Source of the DNA: Hypsibius dujardini
Lineage: Eukaryota > Tardigrada > Eutardigrada > Parachela > Hypsibiidae
Direction of reading: 5' to 3'
Length of the DNA: 29,048 nucleotides
Assembly (NCBI GenBank): GCA_001579985.1
Contig: LRSR01001309.1
Span: forward strand, 1 to 29,048
A program made the translations under genes and the position numbers. Shown in pieces: positions 10,779-21,015 of the stretch. The stretch's first letter is position 1, and each line of letters begins with the position of its first letter. The notes beneath the pieces are model-generated. The model saw nothing but the letters and a program-made list of their open reading frames with translations, made no database searches and was not told the DNA's origin.

Positions 10779-12982
10779 ATGGACGGTCTGCCTCACATAT
10801 TTACCACGTGGCAGCAAAGACGAATAGTTACATCTCTGTGCACTGAAACACGTCGCAGGTTACAGGCCAAAAGCACGGAAATCTTCAACCTTCGAACGAG
10901 CCTCCGCATGAAAAATCAGCGTATGAAGGAGCTGGAACTTTCAGCACGGAGAGACGCGGAATTGGTTACTCTATTGAAGGATTCTGCCTGTTTGTCGCCG
11001 GAAGGGCTGAGACGCCTACGAGACTATAACAAAAAAATCGCAAAAAAGTAAGATGATGCACGGCTTTTGTGATTCCGTCGAATTGCTCACACTGATTGAT
11101 TGATTAGACGCAGCGAAGAACAACCCCTGGTGTTGATCGCTTGCTTCATTGATTTGCTATTCACTGGAAAGACTTGATTGATTGATTTGTTGAACTTACA
11201 TTTCCATTCTTTGTTGCAGTCCGGATTATCATCCCTACAACAGCAAGGATGCCTTCGGAAATTGGGGCACCCCAAACAAGTCAATATTTCCCCAAAGGTA
11301 GTAGTTATTGAACGATATTAGTTTAGATTTGCGGGAGTGAGGATTTTGGTCTTCGTATCGAACAATGAAATAACGTATTTTCTTTTTGCAGAGGGCCAAT
11401 TTTTGAGTTTCCCGAAAATTCGGATGACGATCTGGTGGATAAATTTCCGACTGCTGAGACAGTAGTGCTTTCCGCCGACGTCCTGCCTGACAGTCAGGAG
11501 TCCATCGCTACTGAGCCTCGGTAAGATTTTGGAATTGAGGACAGCAAATTTAGATCAGTTGAACAGTTGATTGTTTGATTGTTTGATTGAGGACAGCAAA
11601 TTTAGATCAGTTGAACGGTTGATTGTTTGATTGAAAACAGCAAATTAGATCAGTTGAACGGTTGATTGTTTGATTGAATATGTAATTGTTAATCTTTATT
11701 GGTTACCTGCTCTCTTGTTGCGTGGTTTTGACCCAAATCCGATCAATGTTCACTCACATTTAGAAGTAATATTAAATGGTCGAAAATTTTTGATGTCATA
11801 CTAAATCTATTATTTATTTTATTTAAAATCACAAAAATACAAATCAGTGCCAAGATAAACTTTAAATAAGTAATGGAACATTTTATTTTGAATATTTCTT
11901 TGGCTTTTTCTTTTAAATGTCTTGAACATGAACTTAACATGTAGCACTGGAGTCACCTCGACTGGTGGTGCCCACTGTCTGGCTTGGCGTTGGATTTTTT
12001 TTATTTTTCCCAATTCCACAGATCAACGAGCACACCAGCCAACGAGGCCTTTCATTCACCGTCTCCGTCCACTTCGAAGGAAAATATGTCTGGCAGCGGA
12101 AGCGGCAACGACGGGGTACCCGATACTGATCTCAGCAGAAGATTCAATCCCGTGCAGCAACGAAGAAGTAGGAAACGGAGACGCGAAAAGGAGTTCAGCG
12201 ACGATGATCCTGAGAGTGAGTCAGAGTCCCTCGAACGACACAGGAGGAGGAAGAAGAAATGGTTTCCCCTCATTGATTTGACGCAAGATGACGACGACGA
12301 CGAGCCGGAAATCCTCAACGGGGATGACTTTGACGCCGCCCTGTTACTGAAATCACTGAAGAAGCCCAAGTCGAATAGGAAGAAAGATAAGAAAACCAAA
12401 GGAAGCCGACTCAAGAGAAGATCGACGCAAGACGAAGAAAACGATAAGAGGACGTCGAGGCGAAAGCAGAGCCGGCCATACCGTACACCGCCCGTTGATG
12501 TTGTACCTCCATTTGGGCAATCGCAGAATCCCCGCGGAAGCACGGTAGAGATGGAGCCCACGCCACTAGTAAAGAAGACGGGAGGACAGAGCCATGCCGA
12601 GCAGCTGGTCTCGGACACTCAAGAACAACCCGACCGTAAAGATTTCTCATACGTCTTGAATACTTCTGGCGTCAGCAGTTCTGTGCCTTCGAGTTTCATG
12701 GAAGGTGTAATCCCGGATTCGCAAAAGGAACCCATGGGTGGAGACTTCTCAGAGATATTGGATACTTTCCTCATCAACTATGCGCCGGATGCGGTACCGC
12801 AAAGTTGCTCGGAAGATGTGATTCCGGATACACAAGAAACACCCGATCGTGCAGACTTAACTGAGATGTTGAATTCTTCCAAATACAACTCTGTCCCTCC
12901 AGCGAGCTCATCAAGGGCTTCAGAAGACAGCACTTTTCTTGCGAAAGACGACTTGCTGTCTCCATTGAGTGAGGTATTCTGA
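10779..12982 (+). CDS. Unrecognised nuclear-type protein with SIM, SQ/TQ sites and IPDTQ repeats
   Basis: Four exons in phase (10779-11047, 11220-11297, 11392-11520, 12022-12982) encode 478 aa. The ATG at 10779 follows an AT-rich leader. Residues 1-90 form a basic, probably coiled-coil helix region. Residues 200-240 are strongly basic (QQRRSRKRRR, RRRKKK), NLS-like. They are followed directly by PLIDLTQDDDDD (241-252), a classic SUMO-interaction-like motif with an acidic tail. Residues 270-310 are again Lys/Arg-rich. Near the C-terminus three tandem units of about 35 residues start with VSDTQ (355), IPDSQ (389) and IPDTQ (426), each followed by a DFS or DLT segment. A related LPDSQ occurs at 147-151. 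SQ/TQ dipeptides are frequent, as in ATM/ATR target clusters. I do not recognise the family. A nuclear, SUMO-linked or DNA-damage-linked role is inference only. Confidence 0.8.
11537..11680. repeat. Tandem repeat of about 45 bp, three copies, with TTGATTG ends
   Basis: Three consecutive copies contain CAGCAAATTTAGATCAGTTG followed by AACRGTTGATTGTTTGATTG. The third copy lacks one T. It lies at the start of intron 11521-12021 of the IPDTQ gene. The rest of that intron is AT-rich with nothing recognised. Confidence 0.85.
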
Positions 12983-13335
12983 ATTTGACTATGTCTATAT
13001 GAAATCAGTTTAACCGCTAAAATTCCTGTCCATCAAACCGGACATCCGTCAGAACACTCGCCATATTGTCCCTTTGTACTTCCGCGTGGTTCGGCCGGGT
13101 CCGACTCGTCCGTTTCCAACTTTACATCTTCCACTGACTAATCGATCCTTTTATCTTCAGATACCCCTGGCTCAGTAATTCTGTCATGTTGACATTTCCA
13201 ATCAGCGCTGACGTCTCGGTCTACGGAAGTTGCCTCGCACTCTTCCGGACGAATTTTCTCGATCTTTCGATCGGGATCTTCTTCATTGCCAGTATCTTCC
13301 AGTCATCTCGTACCCGCACTACGCCCGATCACATA

Positions 13336-13459
13336 CACACGCGGCAAAAACCTTGCGCTGACCGAGTTATGCACTTTAACTCGGGGTTGTGTAAAACAGC
13401 CATGCGATGAACGAGTGTAATGGCTTAACTCGGTTAGCGCAAGGGTTTTGCCGCGTGTG
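13336..13459. mobile_element. Palindromic MITE, family 2, copy A (124 bp)
   Basis: The ends are CACACGCGGCAAAAACC and its inverse GGTTTTGCCGCGTGTG. The next block, TTGCGCTAACCGAGTTAAG, is also inverted, so almost the whole element can fold into a hairpin. TA lies on the left side only. The orientation is opposite to copies C and D. It is non-coding. Confidence 0.85.
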
Positions 13460-13803
13460 TGGCCGTGCATAGTGTTAATCTGGTTTTTAACTTAATCAAC
13501 CTGTTTCTGAATGAACCCGACCGAACGATCTTTCATTTTCAGTACTTGTGCCGTGTGTGGATGGTCCGACGCCGTTGGAGGGGCACTCCACATGTGGTCG
13601 TGACGACGGCCCAGATCTATGTGTAGTTCCCGTGATTATGTTCGTGTTTGTAGTTTGCCTTTTTATTTGCATTTCTGCTCTTTGTTTCGTCGCTCTAGTT
13701 TCACCGACTGCTTGTACTCTAGTACGCAGTGAAAATAAAAAGGTACAATATCCTCGTACAGGAAACCAGGAGCAATAACTAATCGTTAACATTTCCAACG
13801 GTA

Positions 13804-14160
13804 CGAGGTAAAGGCTGTTAACCAGGCCGTTTTAGAAATCGTAACTAACCAGGCCGGCAGCCCAGCAGGTGGCGTATAAGTCGTTTATAAGGGAACGACG
13901 GGGCATAAGGAACCAAAGTGGCGCCTCTACCGGACTGCTTGCACACTTCTCCATTGAGAGTCTTCCCTTCCTTTGTTTGGACCCAAATTCGAACCGTGAA
14001 GCTTAGGAACGAAGTAAAATGGGTCAGAGAATATTTCTGAATGTTTTCAAGCCATCTGCTACGGCATGACAACACTGCAACGCCGGGAAATCAATGTTGA
14101 AAAAAACCGGCCTGGTAAGTTACGATTTCTAAAACGGCATGGTTAATAGCCTTTACCTCG
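13804..14160. mobile_element. 357-bp TIR element with arms of about 57 bp
   Basis: The left end CGAGGTAAAGGCTGTTAACC and following sequence through AAATCGTAACTAACCAGGCC is mirrored at the right end with about four mismatches over 57 bp. TA flanks both sides (13802-13803 and 14161-14162). The interior of about 240 bp has no recognisable transposase. This looks like a fairly young non-autonomous TA-inserting element, given the near-identity of the arms. Confidence 0.8.
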
Positions 14161-14221
14161 TACTAGTAATAGTAATAGATTAGATTGTACGCATATGCTG
14201 CTTCTTCAACTCAAACAAAAG

Positions 14222-14311
14222 TTCAAAGAAGACTTCTGCGGCAGTGTTCTGGATTGGGTGAAACACGTGCAACGCAAGAAAAGCGGACCGGACGAGAATG
14301 ACTCATCTTAA
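14222..14311 (+). other. Possible small terminal exon, unassigned
   Basis: An AG acceptor at 14220-14221 is followed by an open stretch ending in TAA (14309-14311). It would encode KFKEDFCGSVLDWVKHVQRK and a short hydrophilic tail. The composition looks protein-like, and an in-frame ATG at 14195 could also open it as a peptide of about 36 residues. No partner exon was found. It could be a last exon of an alternative transcript of the upstream gene, or chance. Confidence 0.2.
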
Positions 14312-14508
14312 ATAGAAATCATTAACTTAAGTCAGTCAGCTCGTGGCCCAAATCGATTGATTTCAACTTGATTTGATTTAATCTTTCCCGCTCTGAAGCA
14401 GCGGAGACGGATCAGCTGCAGCTTGAACAATTTCTTTCCGTTCAGTTGCGCGGAGTCATTATTTTTCGAAGCTGGAGAAAAAGTGAAGAGACATCCTAGA
14501 AATCCAAG

Positions 14509-14587
14509 GTTTGGAACATTTCCCTTTTACCTATCACGCATGCAAGCTTTCTGGGGCTCCACTGCCAATCTTTATTGTTACTTTCAG
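14509..14587 (+). other. Possible 5' UTR intron of the chromo-barrel gene
   Basis: An AATCCAAG donor site (GT at 14509) and a CTTTCAG acceptor ending at 14587 would remove 79 bp and place the ATG at 14612 25 nt into the next exon. There is an upstream open frame in phase with that ATG, so a longer N-terminus cannot be excluded. Confidence 0.4.
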
Positions 14588-14611
14588 GCTGACAGAGCTT
14601 TCAAAATAGAA

Positions 14612-17600
14612 ATGGCAACAGCAGAAGACGCAACAGACGGAATTAGCTTGATGGCCGCGGAAGTAAAAATGGAGGCAGCCCAGCAACCGCCTTCCACATC
14701 CGAGCCTTCCACATCCAGACAGCAATCCCCCGAACAACCACCAGCCGATCCCCTCCCGTCGGATGGGCCGGACGACAGGCCGGAAGATGTTCGCCTGCGG
14801 GAGTTCTTCAAGGCGTTCGAAATTGGTAAGAAGTATGGGGAAGGATGAGTAGAAATGCAGTCGATAGTTACAGGGAAATATCCCATTGATCAGGAAGATT
14901 TTAGTGATCTGGTGTGGGGCTTGTCCCTTGTTGTAACTAATGTGCTTTCTCCTCATTTCAGGCCAAAAGGTGTGGGCGATGAACAAGGGCAAGTGGTATC
15001 ACGCTAAGGTGCTGCAGAGGGGGCAGGGTAATCATCCGGAGAATGCGGCCGCCATCATACCGACCTACATGGTGAGTTGGTGAGACAGTGAGGGATTTTG
15101 GCTTGGTGGGTATAAGTGAAAAGAACTGACTTGTTGGTTGGACTGGCTCTATTTTCAGATCCATTACTCCGGATGGCCGGACAAGTATGTCAGCCATCTA
15201 CACACGAGGCAGAAAGCTTGCGCTAACCAAGTCAAGCCATTTATATCGGCCGTGTGTACAGCGGTGCAATGGACACGAGTCAAACGGCTTAACTCGGTTA
15301 GCGCAAGGGTTTTGCCACGTGTGTATTCCGCGCATTTCGTTTCATTTGGTGCGGTTTATTTACTCTGGGATTAAATGGTAGGTGGGATGAGTGGATCATG
15401 GCGGATTCGTTGGCGGCGATGAGTGCGGAAAATGATGCCGAAGTCGCACGACAGAATGCCAGGTGAGTTTGGCCTTTTACGTTTTGGCTGAAATTGGGGC
15501 GTTATCGGCAATCGACCAATTAGAAAGCCTCTAAGTTGAATTGATTAACGTTTGTTTCATTGGGTTATCCTCGCATCGGTCAATGTTTAAGTAAGCGATT
15601 GATTGATGGATTAAGCGAGCTTGCATGGTGTATTGCGTCTTGGATCGTTTGACAGTCTAGTCGTCCTTATAAAAGAGTGCTCTTTTTCTCTCTGGAGAAC
15701 TCATCGAAGCGTTTTTCTAATTGTTGTTCACTTTTAGATTCAATGAATCTCATGCGAAGAAGGATACAAAGAAGCCCGGCACAAAGCTAGCCAAGAACGG
15801 AAATGAAAAGGCGGTCAGGAAAGAGCCGAGACAGCTCCTCGCAACGACCGTACGAATCTCACCGAAGAACATTGTTATGGAAGAGAAGGACGGAGCGCGG
15901 CGACGCGTTCCTGCCGCCCGGTTTTCCCCTTCCCTGCACTCACAGGAAGGCTTTCTCTCTTATAGCAAATGTGAGCTTATCTTGACCCCTACATCTGTGT
16001 CTGTCTTCTTGTCTATTTGCCTGTCTACTGTATTAGTACTTGTTGGTGTATTTGTCTGCCGGCCTGCCTGCATATCTAACTACCCATTTGTCTGCCTGCT
16101 TGCTTGCCTGCCTGCTTGCCTGCCTGCTTGCCTGCTTGCTTGCCTGCTTGCTTGCCTGCCTACGATCGGTTACCAGGCAGATCTTTTGTGAAATTCCGCT
16201 TTTATTGATTGTATAGCGCTTCTTATCCCTTTTTAGCTAAGCGGTCCGACAAGGTTTTTTTATCAATTCCTGAACCTGCCGCCACCGAAGGGGCTGAACT
16301 CAGTGGAGGAAGCAACCGCATCGGAAAGCCTTCAGCTGCTCCTCGTCCACCTGGACAAGTGGAATTTCCTTCAGGCAATCGTAAACGAGGTAATTTTCGC
16401 CTCGCGTCAACCGTCTGGTAGATAAGCTCTTCAGAGTTTTCATAGCAATATTTGCCCTAGCTGGCCGAACTATTCGTAGACTCTTGAGTCTGCATTGTGG
16501 ATGCGGTTTTTGGAGCTGCTGTTGTGTAATATCAGCACACGTATTTTTACCGGCCCGTAATTAAACCGAAACGATTCTTCATTTAGCTCGTTCTACAGCT
16601 GCGGATGATGGAAGCGCTTCGAAAAAGAATGGTAACAGGTTACGGACCGCTGCGGATGCCAGGAATTCCACAGACAAACAGTAAGCCCCGATTGACTGAC
16701 AGACAAAGGGGCAGACAGACAGACGGACGGTCGGGCAGACAGACAGACAGACGGACGGTCGGGCAGACAGACAGACAGACGGACGGTCGGGCAGACAGAC
16801 AGACGGACGGTCGGGCAGACGAATAGGTAGATAGGCAAACTGAATGGCAGGAAGACACACAGGTACGCAATCCGATAGACAACCAACCAGAGAAACGGAG
16901 ATTTATACGGGCAGATAGACACAGGCAGACATAACGTGTCTTGATCTCAATTTGGTCAGCGTTCAGTTTGTGCCTTCTTTCCAGAATCTTCCAGAAGTCA
17001 AACGGCAATGCTCCTGCAATTTCCCGTCGTCCACCTGCTGGTTCTGCTCAAGGAAGCATATCGCGAAAGGAAACTGCTGGCTTCGAGGAATCCAATCGTC
17101 TGCAGTTGGGCCGAGGAGAAATGACGGGCGTGAAGAAACGCGACAACTACATTTCATGGGAGGAGTACTTCATGGCAGTCTCTTTTCTCTCTGCTCAGCG
17201 GTCGAAAGATCCTTCTAGCCAGGTCGGCGCGTGTATTGTCAGTGAAGAGCAGAAGATTGTCGGGATCGGGTACAACGGCATGCCCAACGGATGCAGCGAT
17301 GATGAGCTGCCGTGGGCGCGAAACGCCGCTTCCTTGCTCGACACGAAGTATCCCTATGTAGGAAATCCTTTATCGCCCAGTTGGAACTTGCAAGAGCTCA
17401 TTGGCCAAGTTTGCACACTACTGTTTGCATCCATAGGTCTGCCATGCCGAGATGAACGCCATTATGAACAAGAACTCTGCCTCGGTGAAGGACTGCACCA
17501 TGTACGTAGCCCTCTTTCCGTGCAATGAATGCGCCAAACTGTGTATCCAGTCTGGAATCAAAGAAATCGTAAGTGGTTTTGAGTTACAATTTAGTTGAAT

Positions 17601-18488
17601 GTTTAGCATCTTCGAATGCCTGACTGTTTAGACTTCTTTCGATGCTTGGATCGGTCGGCCTGGCTCACTAGCCTGTCTGTCTATCTGTTTGTCTGTTTGT
17701 CTGTCTGATTGGTTTGTTAATTGGTGGGTTGTCTGCCGTTTGTATATTCGCTTAACGGAGTATGTGGTGGATGATTTTCTTATGCTTCTGTCAGTCCACT
17801 GATAGCTGCACTTCTGTTAGTTTTTCTATCTTGTTTGCCTAGATCTGGCATCAGCTGCTGTATTTTTATTAGTATGTGCCTAGGACGGTACTTAGCATAA
17901 TGGCGTCGTAGATTCGACTGTCTTGTATCTTGTCTCATTAGCTTCCATGTCTGTCTGTCTGTCTGTCTGTCTGACTGTCTGTCCGCTTGCTTGTTTACTT
18001 ATCTATCTGTGTGCCCGCGTCTGTAGCTTTGTGTCTGTCAACAAATCGGCCCGTGTCACTTGGGTCAGCCATTCGCTTAGTATTCTCCGGACTCACCCAG
18101 TCTCCCGCTCAACATGTCTGTCTTTCACTTGTGGAGCCAGTGCCGGCCATTTCTCTCGGTTGTTTGTTGACATGCCCATCATCACCGGACTCGCTGCTGC
18201 TCTTTCCCAGGTGTACATCTCGGACAAGTACCGCGAAAAGGACGAATTCATTGCTTCGCGACGCCTTTTCAACATGGCCGGTAAGAAAGAAAGGGTGCCC
18301 CGCTGCCACCGCGTAACCGGGTCGGTTTACCGGTTCTATTGTGCATAATCTTTAGCGACTGTTTAGTGTGTGTGGTTTTTTACCGACTCTTGACAGGCGT
18401 CAAGTTGCGGCAGTTTATTCCGCGCGAACGCCAAGTCATGTTGGATTTCACCGCGATCGATCCTCTTTTGTTCGGCGCTTCAGGCTGA
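14612..18488 (+). CDS. Chromo-barrel protein fused in phase to dCMP deaminase (525 aa model)
   Basis: Eleven exons join in phase: 14612-14825, 14962-15071, 15159-15184, 15382-15462, 15738-15970, 16237-16389, 16587-16680, 16985-17357, 17437-17568, 18211-18280 and 18397-18488. Residues 1-71 are acidic and Pro/Ser-rich. Residues 72-135 form a chromo-barrel of MRG15/MSL3/Tip60 type: [18 protein letters not shown], then [13 protein letters not shown], which keeps the Tyr/Trp positions of the methyl-lysine cage. No MRG domain follows. Residues 145-349 are a basic, disordered Ser/Pro-rich linker. Residues 350-525 are a complete dCMP deaminase. Exon 8 (16985) has the matching acceptor and phase and stays open for 45 codons before the usual deaminase Met. 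Alternative: two genes. If the exon-7 donor at 16681 is not used, the frame hits TAA at once (Q then stop), giving a 304-aa chromo-barrel-only product. Each half is firm; the joining is the uncertain part. Confidence 0.65.
15201..15323. mobile_element. Palindromic MITE, family 2, copy B (123 bp), in chromo-barrel intron 3
   Basis: Ends are CACACGAGGC and GCCACGTGTG, with a clean TA on both sides (15199-15200 and 15324-15325). Inner blocks TTGCGCTAACC and GGTTAGCGCAAGG are inverted. The element makes up most of the intron 15185-15381, splitting the HYSGWPDK and WDEW parts of the chromo barrel. Confidence 0.85.
16089..16161. repeat. CTGC/CTTGC tract, chromo-barrel intron 5
   Basis: Alternating TGCCTGCTTGCT-type units lie inside intron 15971-16236, preceded by scattered CTGT units. 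The open reading frame across it is Cys/Leu-rich repeat translation. Confidence 0.85.
16688..16925. repeat. CAGA/GGACGGTCGGG minisatellite in the fusion-junction intron
   Basis: Four higher-order units of about 24-28 bp, each made of several CAGA copies plus GGACGGTCGGG, are followed by degenerate CAGA-type sequence. It fills most of intron 16681-16984, exactly the intron that separates the chromo-barrel linker from the exon leading into the deaminase. Confidence 0.9.
17121..18488 (+). CDS. DCTD: Deoxycytidylate (dCMP) deaminase, complete domain with own potential start
   Basis: Read from the ATG at 17121, four exons (17121-17357, 17437-17568, 18211-18280, 18397-18488) encode 176 aa, almost the length of animal DCTD (about 178). 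The sequence follows the family closely: [52 protein letters not shown]. The zinc site is C-HAEMN (His and catalytic Glu) plus PCNEC, with both cysteines present. LFNMAGVKLRQF follows. Known role: zinc-dependent deamination of dCMP to dUMP for dTTP synthesis, as an allosteric hexamer in the cytosol. The C-terminal tail diverges. This is the same sequence as residues 350-525 of the fusion model; if the gene has its own promoter, it must lie in or near intron 16681-16984. Confidence 0.95.
17671..17984. repeat. Two CTGT tracts in deaminase intron (17569-18210)
   Basis: Short CTGT runs at about 17671-17707 and 17948-17984 are separated by ordinary intron sequence. This is the longest intron of the deaminase part (642 bp); nothing else was seen in it. 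Confidence 0.8.
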
Positions 18489-19941
18489 ATGAAGCTCTCC
18501 GCGCGCGTCTCCATCCCCCCTCGCCCCCTTACGTTGCTCACACCGTACGTACGGAGTGGTCGAGCTGGTTTCTGACCACTGCCTTGTGTCGTCATCTTTG
18601 TCCGTTCTTTTTTTCTCGTACCGAGGTGGAATATTGTTCCTCTTTCGTTGGTGTTATTTGGTAGCAGCAACTTGAAACCCCCCCCCCCCCCCGACACTTT
18701 CACAACGGACAGTGTACTATTTTTTAGTTCCTAGATACGGACCAGAACTGTGTGAGCAGGACTCTTTCTTCCCCGAACGACGTTTCTTCTTTCATTATTA
18801 ACACACCCGCAGTTCTGTTGAAAGTGTTGCGCTCAGCAGTGGCGGATAGTAATAATAATTGTTTCATTACGTCTCAATAGCCGCGAACATTTCTAGGCAG
18901 ACAATTGATGATGCTTGTCTGGTTTTACCTGTAAGGCAGTCTGCGGATGATAAGCTAAAGAACATGAATTTAAAACTTGAGATTCGTAGCCATCCCGCGT
19001 GTCTGCCTATTTGCTGCCTGTCTACCTGTCTGACTGGTTGGCTGGCTGGCCGACTGACAGACAGACTGACTGACTGACACTTTATCTCTCTGGCTGTCTG
19101 CCTATATATCTGTAGGCATATGTCTGTTTGCCTGCCTGTTAGTCTGTCCGCCCGTCTGTCTTGTCTATCTGTCTGTCTGTCTGCTTATCTATCTGTATGC
19201 ATGTCTGTTTGTCAATCTATCCATCTGTCCATCCTTCTGCCTGCCTGTTTGTCCAACGTGGGCAAAGTAATCGAAATGTTCAGTAAAGTTCTTGTTTCAT
19301 GTTACAGTATCAGAAAACCAATACAGGAAACCTTCATATTGCAATGTGTTCGCGGATTTCTTCATTTTCAAACATTGTTCATTGAGTTTACATCTCCACT
19401 AGGTTAAGTTCGCCCCACAAAGCACCCTGACTGGCATGCGGAACTGAAGGTGTAAACAATTAACAATGCCTGCGGCGACCACACTAGCAAACAAGCATTT
19501 TTGTAGACTTTATTTGAACAACAAATGCCCGCGCGACGAGCAAAGTGCGCCGTGGTCTTGACGCGCGTCGCGCGGTGGACAATTTAGCCCAAAGAACAAT
19601 GGCGAGGACGGACATGTATAAACACCACATGTCTGTATGTGTATGATTAATAAACCGCGTGGTGTTTCATTAGAAACAAAAAACCTACTCAAACCAGCAA
19701 GTGAGTCAGAGAACACTGTGTCGAGAGAGAGTGCGATTATAGTGGACAAACCGGTACAGTAGATCACGTTTGTGTGTTAAATAAATGAATAACAAAACTA
19801 GCTCAAAATAAACCCACGCGCTGTTTCATTTCTTACAGATTGTAAACTTGTAAACAGCGTCATCGGAAGCCGGAAGCCGCGGGAAAACGCAGACCATCTC
19901 TGACTCATGTATGAAGATGTGGTCAGCAGAAAAAAGCCGAC
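18489..19941. other. Convergent intergenic region, deaminase and sHSP 3' ends
   Basis: Contains presumed 3' UTRs of the + strand deaminase and - strand sHSP genes, a poly-C run of 15 (18678-18692), a CTGT-rich array (19000-19253), and a TTTATT at about 19509-19514 that is AATAAA on the - strand and may end the sHSP transcript. No gene was recognised. Confidence 0.5.
19000..19253. repeat. Degenerate CTGT/CTGCCTG array
   Basis: A mosaic of CTGT, CTGC, CTAT and short inverted GACAGACTGACTG units over about 250 bp, intergenic. The change of strand (CTGG/CTGT, then GACAGACTGAC, then CTGT) could form hairpins. Confidence 0.8.
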
Positions 19942-21015
19942 TCAGTATTGATGCGTGATCGGAATAGGATGGTAAGAGTATGACCCTTCGGATGACGAAG
20001 ACGTCAGTGCCGACGGCGGCCGATACGGCGCTTCTACGCGTAAAATTCCATCCTGCACCAGTTTGCCTTGCAGCTCGTCGGGACTGATCCCCTCCGGAAT
20101 GGTGAAGGTTCGCTTGAATTCTCGGCTAATTTCCCTGCCTGGACTGCGCTCCTCGTGGCGGGCGATCACTTCCAGGAGGTTGTCCTGCGTTTTGACGGTA
20201 ATCTCTTCCGGTCGGAAACCTTTGACGTCAAAGTCGTAATGCGCAATCTGCTGACCGTTGGATGACGTACTGATGGAGGGACTGATGTTGTGCGTGAGAT
20301 CGCTGAGGAGACTTCCGGGTGGGCCGTTGTAGGCGCCGCCGGGTGCCGCCATCATCACTCTCCGCATCTCTTCGTCCATTCGGGCGATTGAATTGTCCAT
20401 ATCGCGTAATATTCCACCAACCTATAAGGGATGAATAACAGGAAACTTCATGACACATCTTTTTCATAAAGTAGAAATAAATATGCAGAGAGATAAACAA
20501 ACAGACAGACAAAATCCGCCAGATCGGCAGACAAAGAAACAGACAGACAGACAACAGACCGACAGACAGACAAACAGACAGGCAGACAGGCAGACAGACA
20601 GACAGACAGGCAGGCAGGCAGGCAGGCAGATAGATAGACAGACAGATAGACAGACAGACAAACAGACAAAAAGACAGACAGACAGACAGACAGGCAGACA
20701 GACAGGCAGGCAGATAGATAGATAGACAGACAGATAGACAGATAGACAAACAGACAAACAGGCAGATGGACAAAATAGAAAATAGGCATAAAAATGAGCA
20801 TACGATGATAAGGTGGCAGACAAAACGGCAAAAAGGATAAGAGCGACTCGCTCCTGTTAACACTTCCAGAAACTTACATGACTCCGAAAATGTGCGGGAA
20901 AGCCGGGTGCACTGGAAAAGTCTCCGATCGTCTTGTCGAGATTCCTCCACGGCGATAGATCCCAATCCGGCGGCAGATCCGTTTGATCGCGACGGAAAAA
21001 CGGAAGCAGTGCCAT
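19942..21015 (-). CDS. Small heat-shock protein (alpha-crystallin/HSP20 family)
   Basis: Two exons on the - strand (21015-20878 and 20421-19942), in phase, encode 205 aa. The start at 21015 gives MALLPFFRRDQTDLPPDW, a typical aromatic/Pro-rich sHSP N-terminus. The alpha-crystallin domain is at about residues 104-179, with YDFDVKGFRPEEITVKTQDN, EFKRTFTIPEGI and the GILRVEAP signature of the last strands. The C-terminal tail ends in HPIPITHQY, containing the I-x-I motif that docks onto neighbouring subunits. Known role: an ATP-independent chaperone that holds unfolding proteins in large oligomers. The intron (20422-20877) is filled with a CAGA-type array. A TATA box lies about 110 bp upstream of the ATG. 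A shorter Met at 20400 is open, but the exon-1 splice and sequence argue for 21015. Confidence 0.95.
20484..20770. repeat. CAGA/GGCA/GATA array in sHSP intron
   Basis: About 290 bp of CAGA units interspersed with a GGCA block and GATAGATA blocks, wholly within the sHSP intron. All six frames stay partly open across it, producing long false Cys/Leu/Ser-rich or Gln/Thr/Asp-rich ORFs. Confidence 0.95.

Larger units (their letters stand above)
12983..14611. other. Region between the IPDTQ gene and the chromo-barrel gene
   Basis: Holds two mobile elements (13336-13459 and 13804-14160), an AATAAA at about 13733 that could serve the upstream gene, a possible small coding exon (14222-14311), and the likely 5' UTR of the chromo-barrel gene. 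Two acceptor-like sites (before about 13174 and about 13543) could start 3' UTR or unrecognised exons, but no reading frame supports a product. Confidence 0.45.

Noticed and set aside
12052-12618. A 188-codon - strand ORF
   Set aside because: It is antisense to the last exon of the IPDTQ gene; the Ser/Leu richness is the mirror of Lys/Arg/Asp codons.
13845-14075. - strand ORF of 76 codons inside the 357-bp TIR element
   Set aside because: Too short, with no transposase-like residues; the element appears non-autonomous.
20228-20965. A 245-codon - strand ORF, one of the longest open frames in the window
   Set aside because: It runs across the sHSP intron and its CAGA/CTGT array in a frame different from the real exons; its centre is Cys/Leu/Ser repeat translation.
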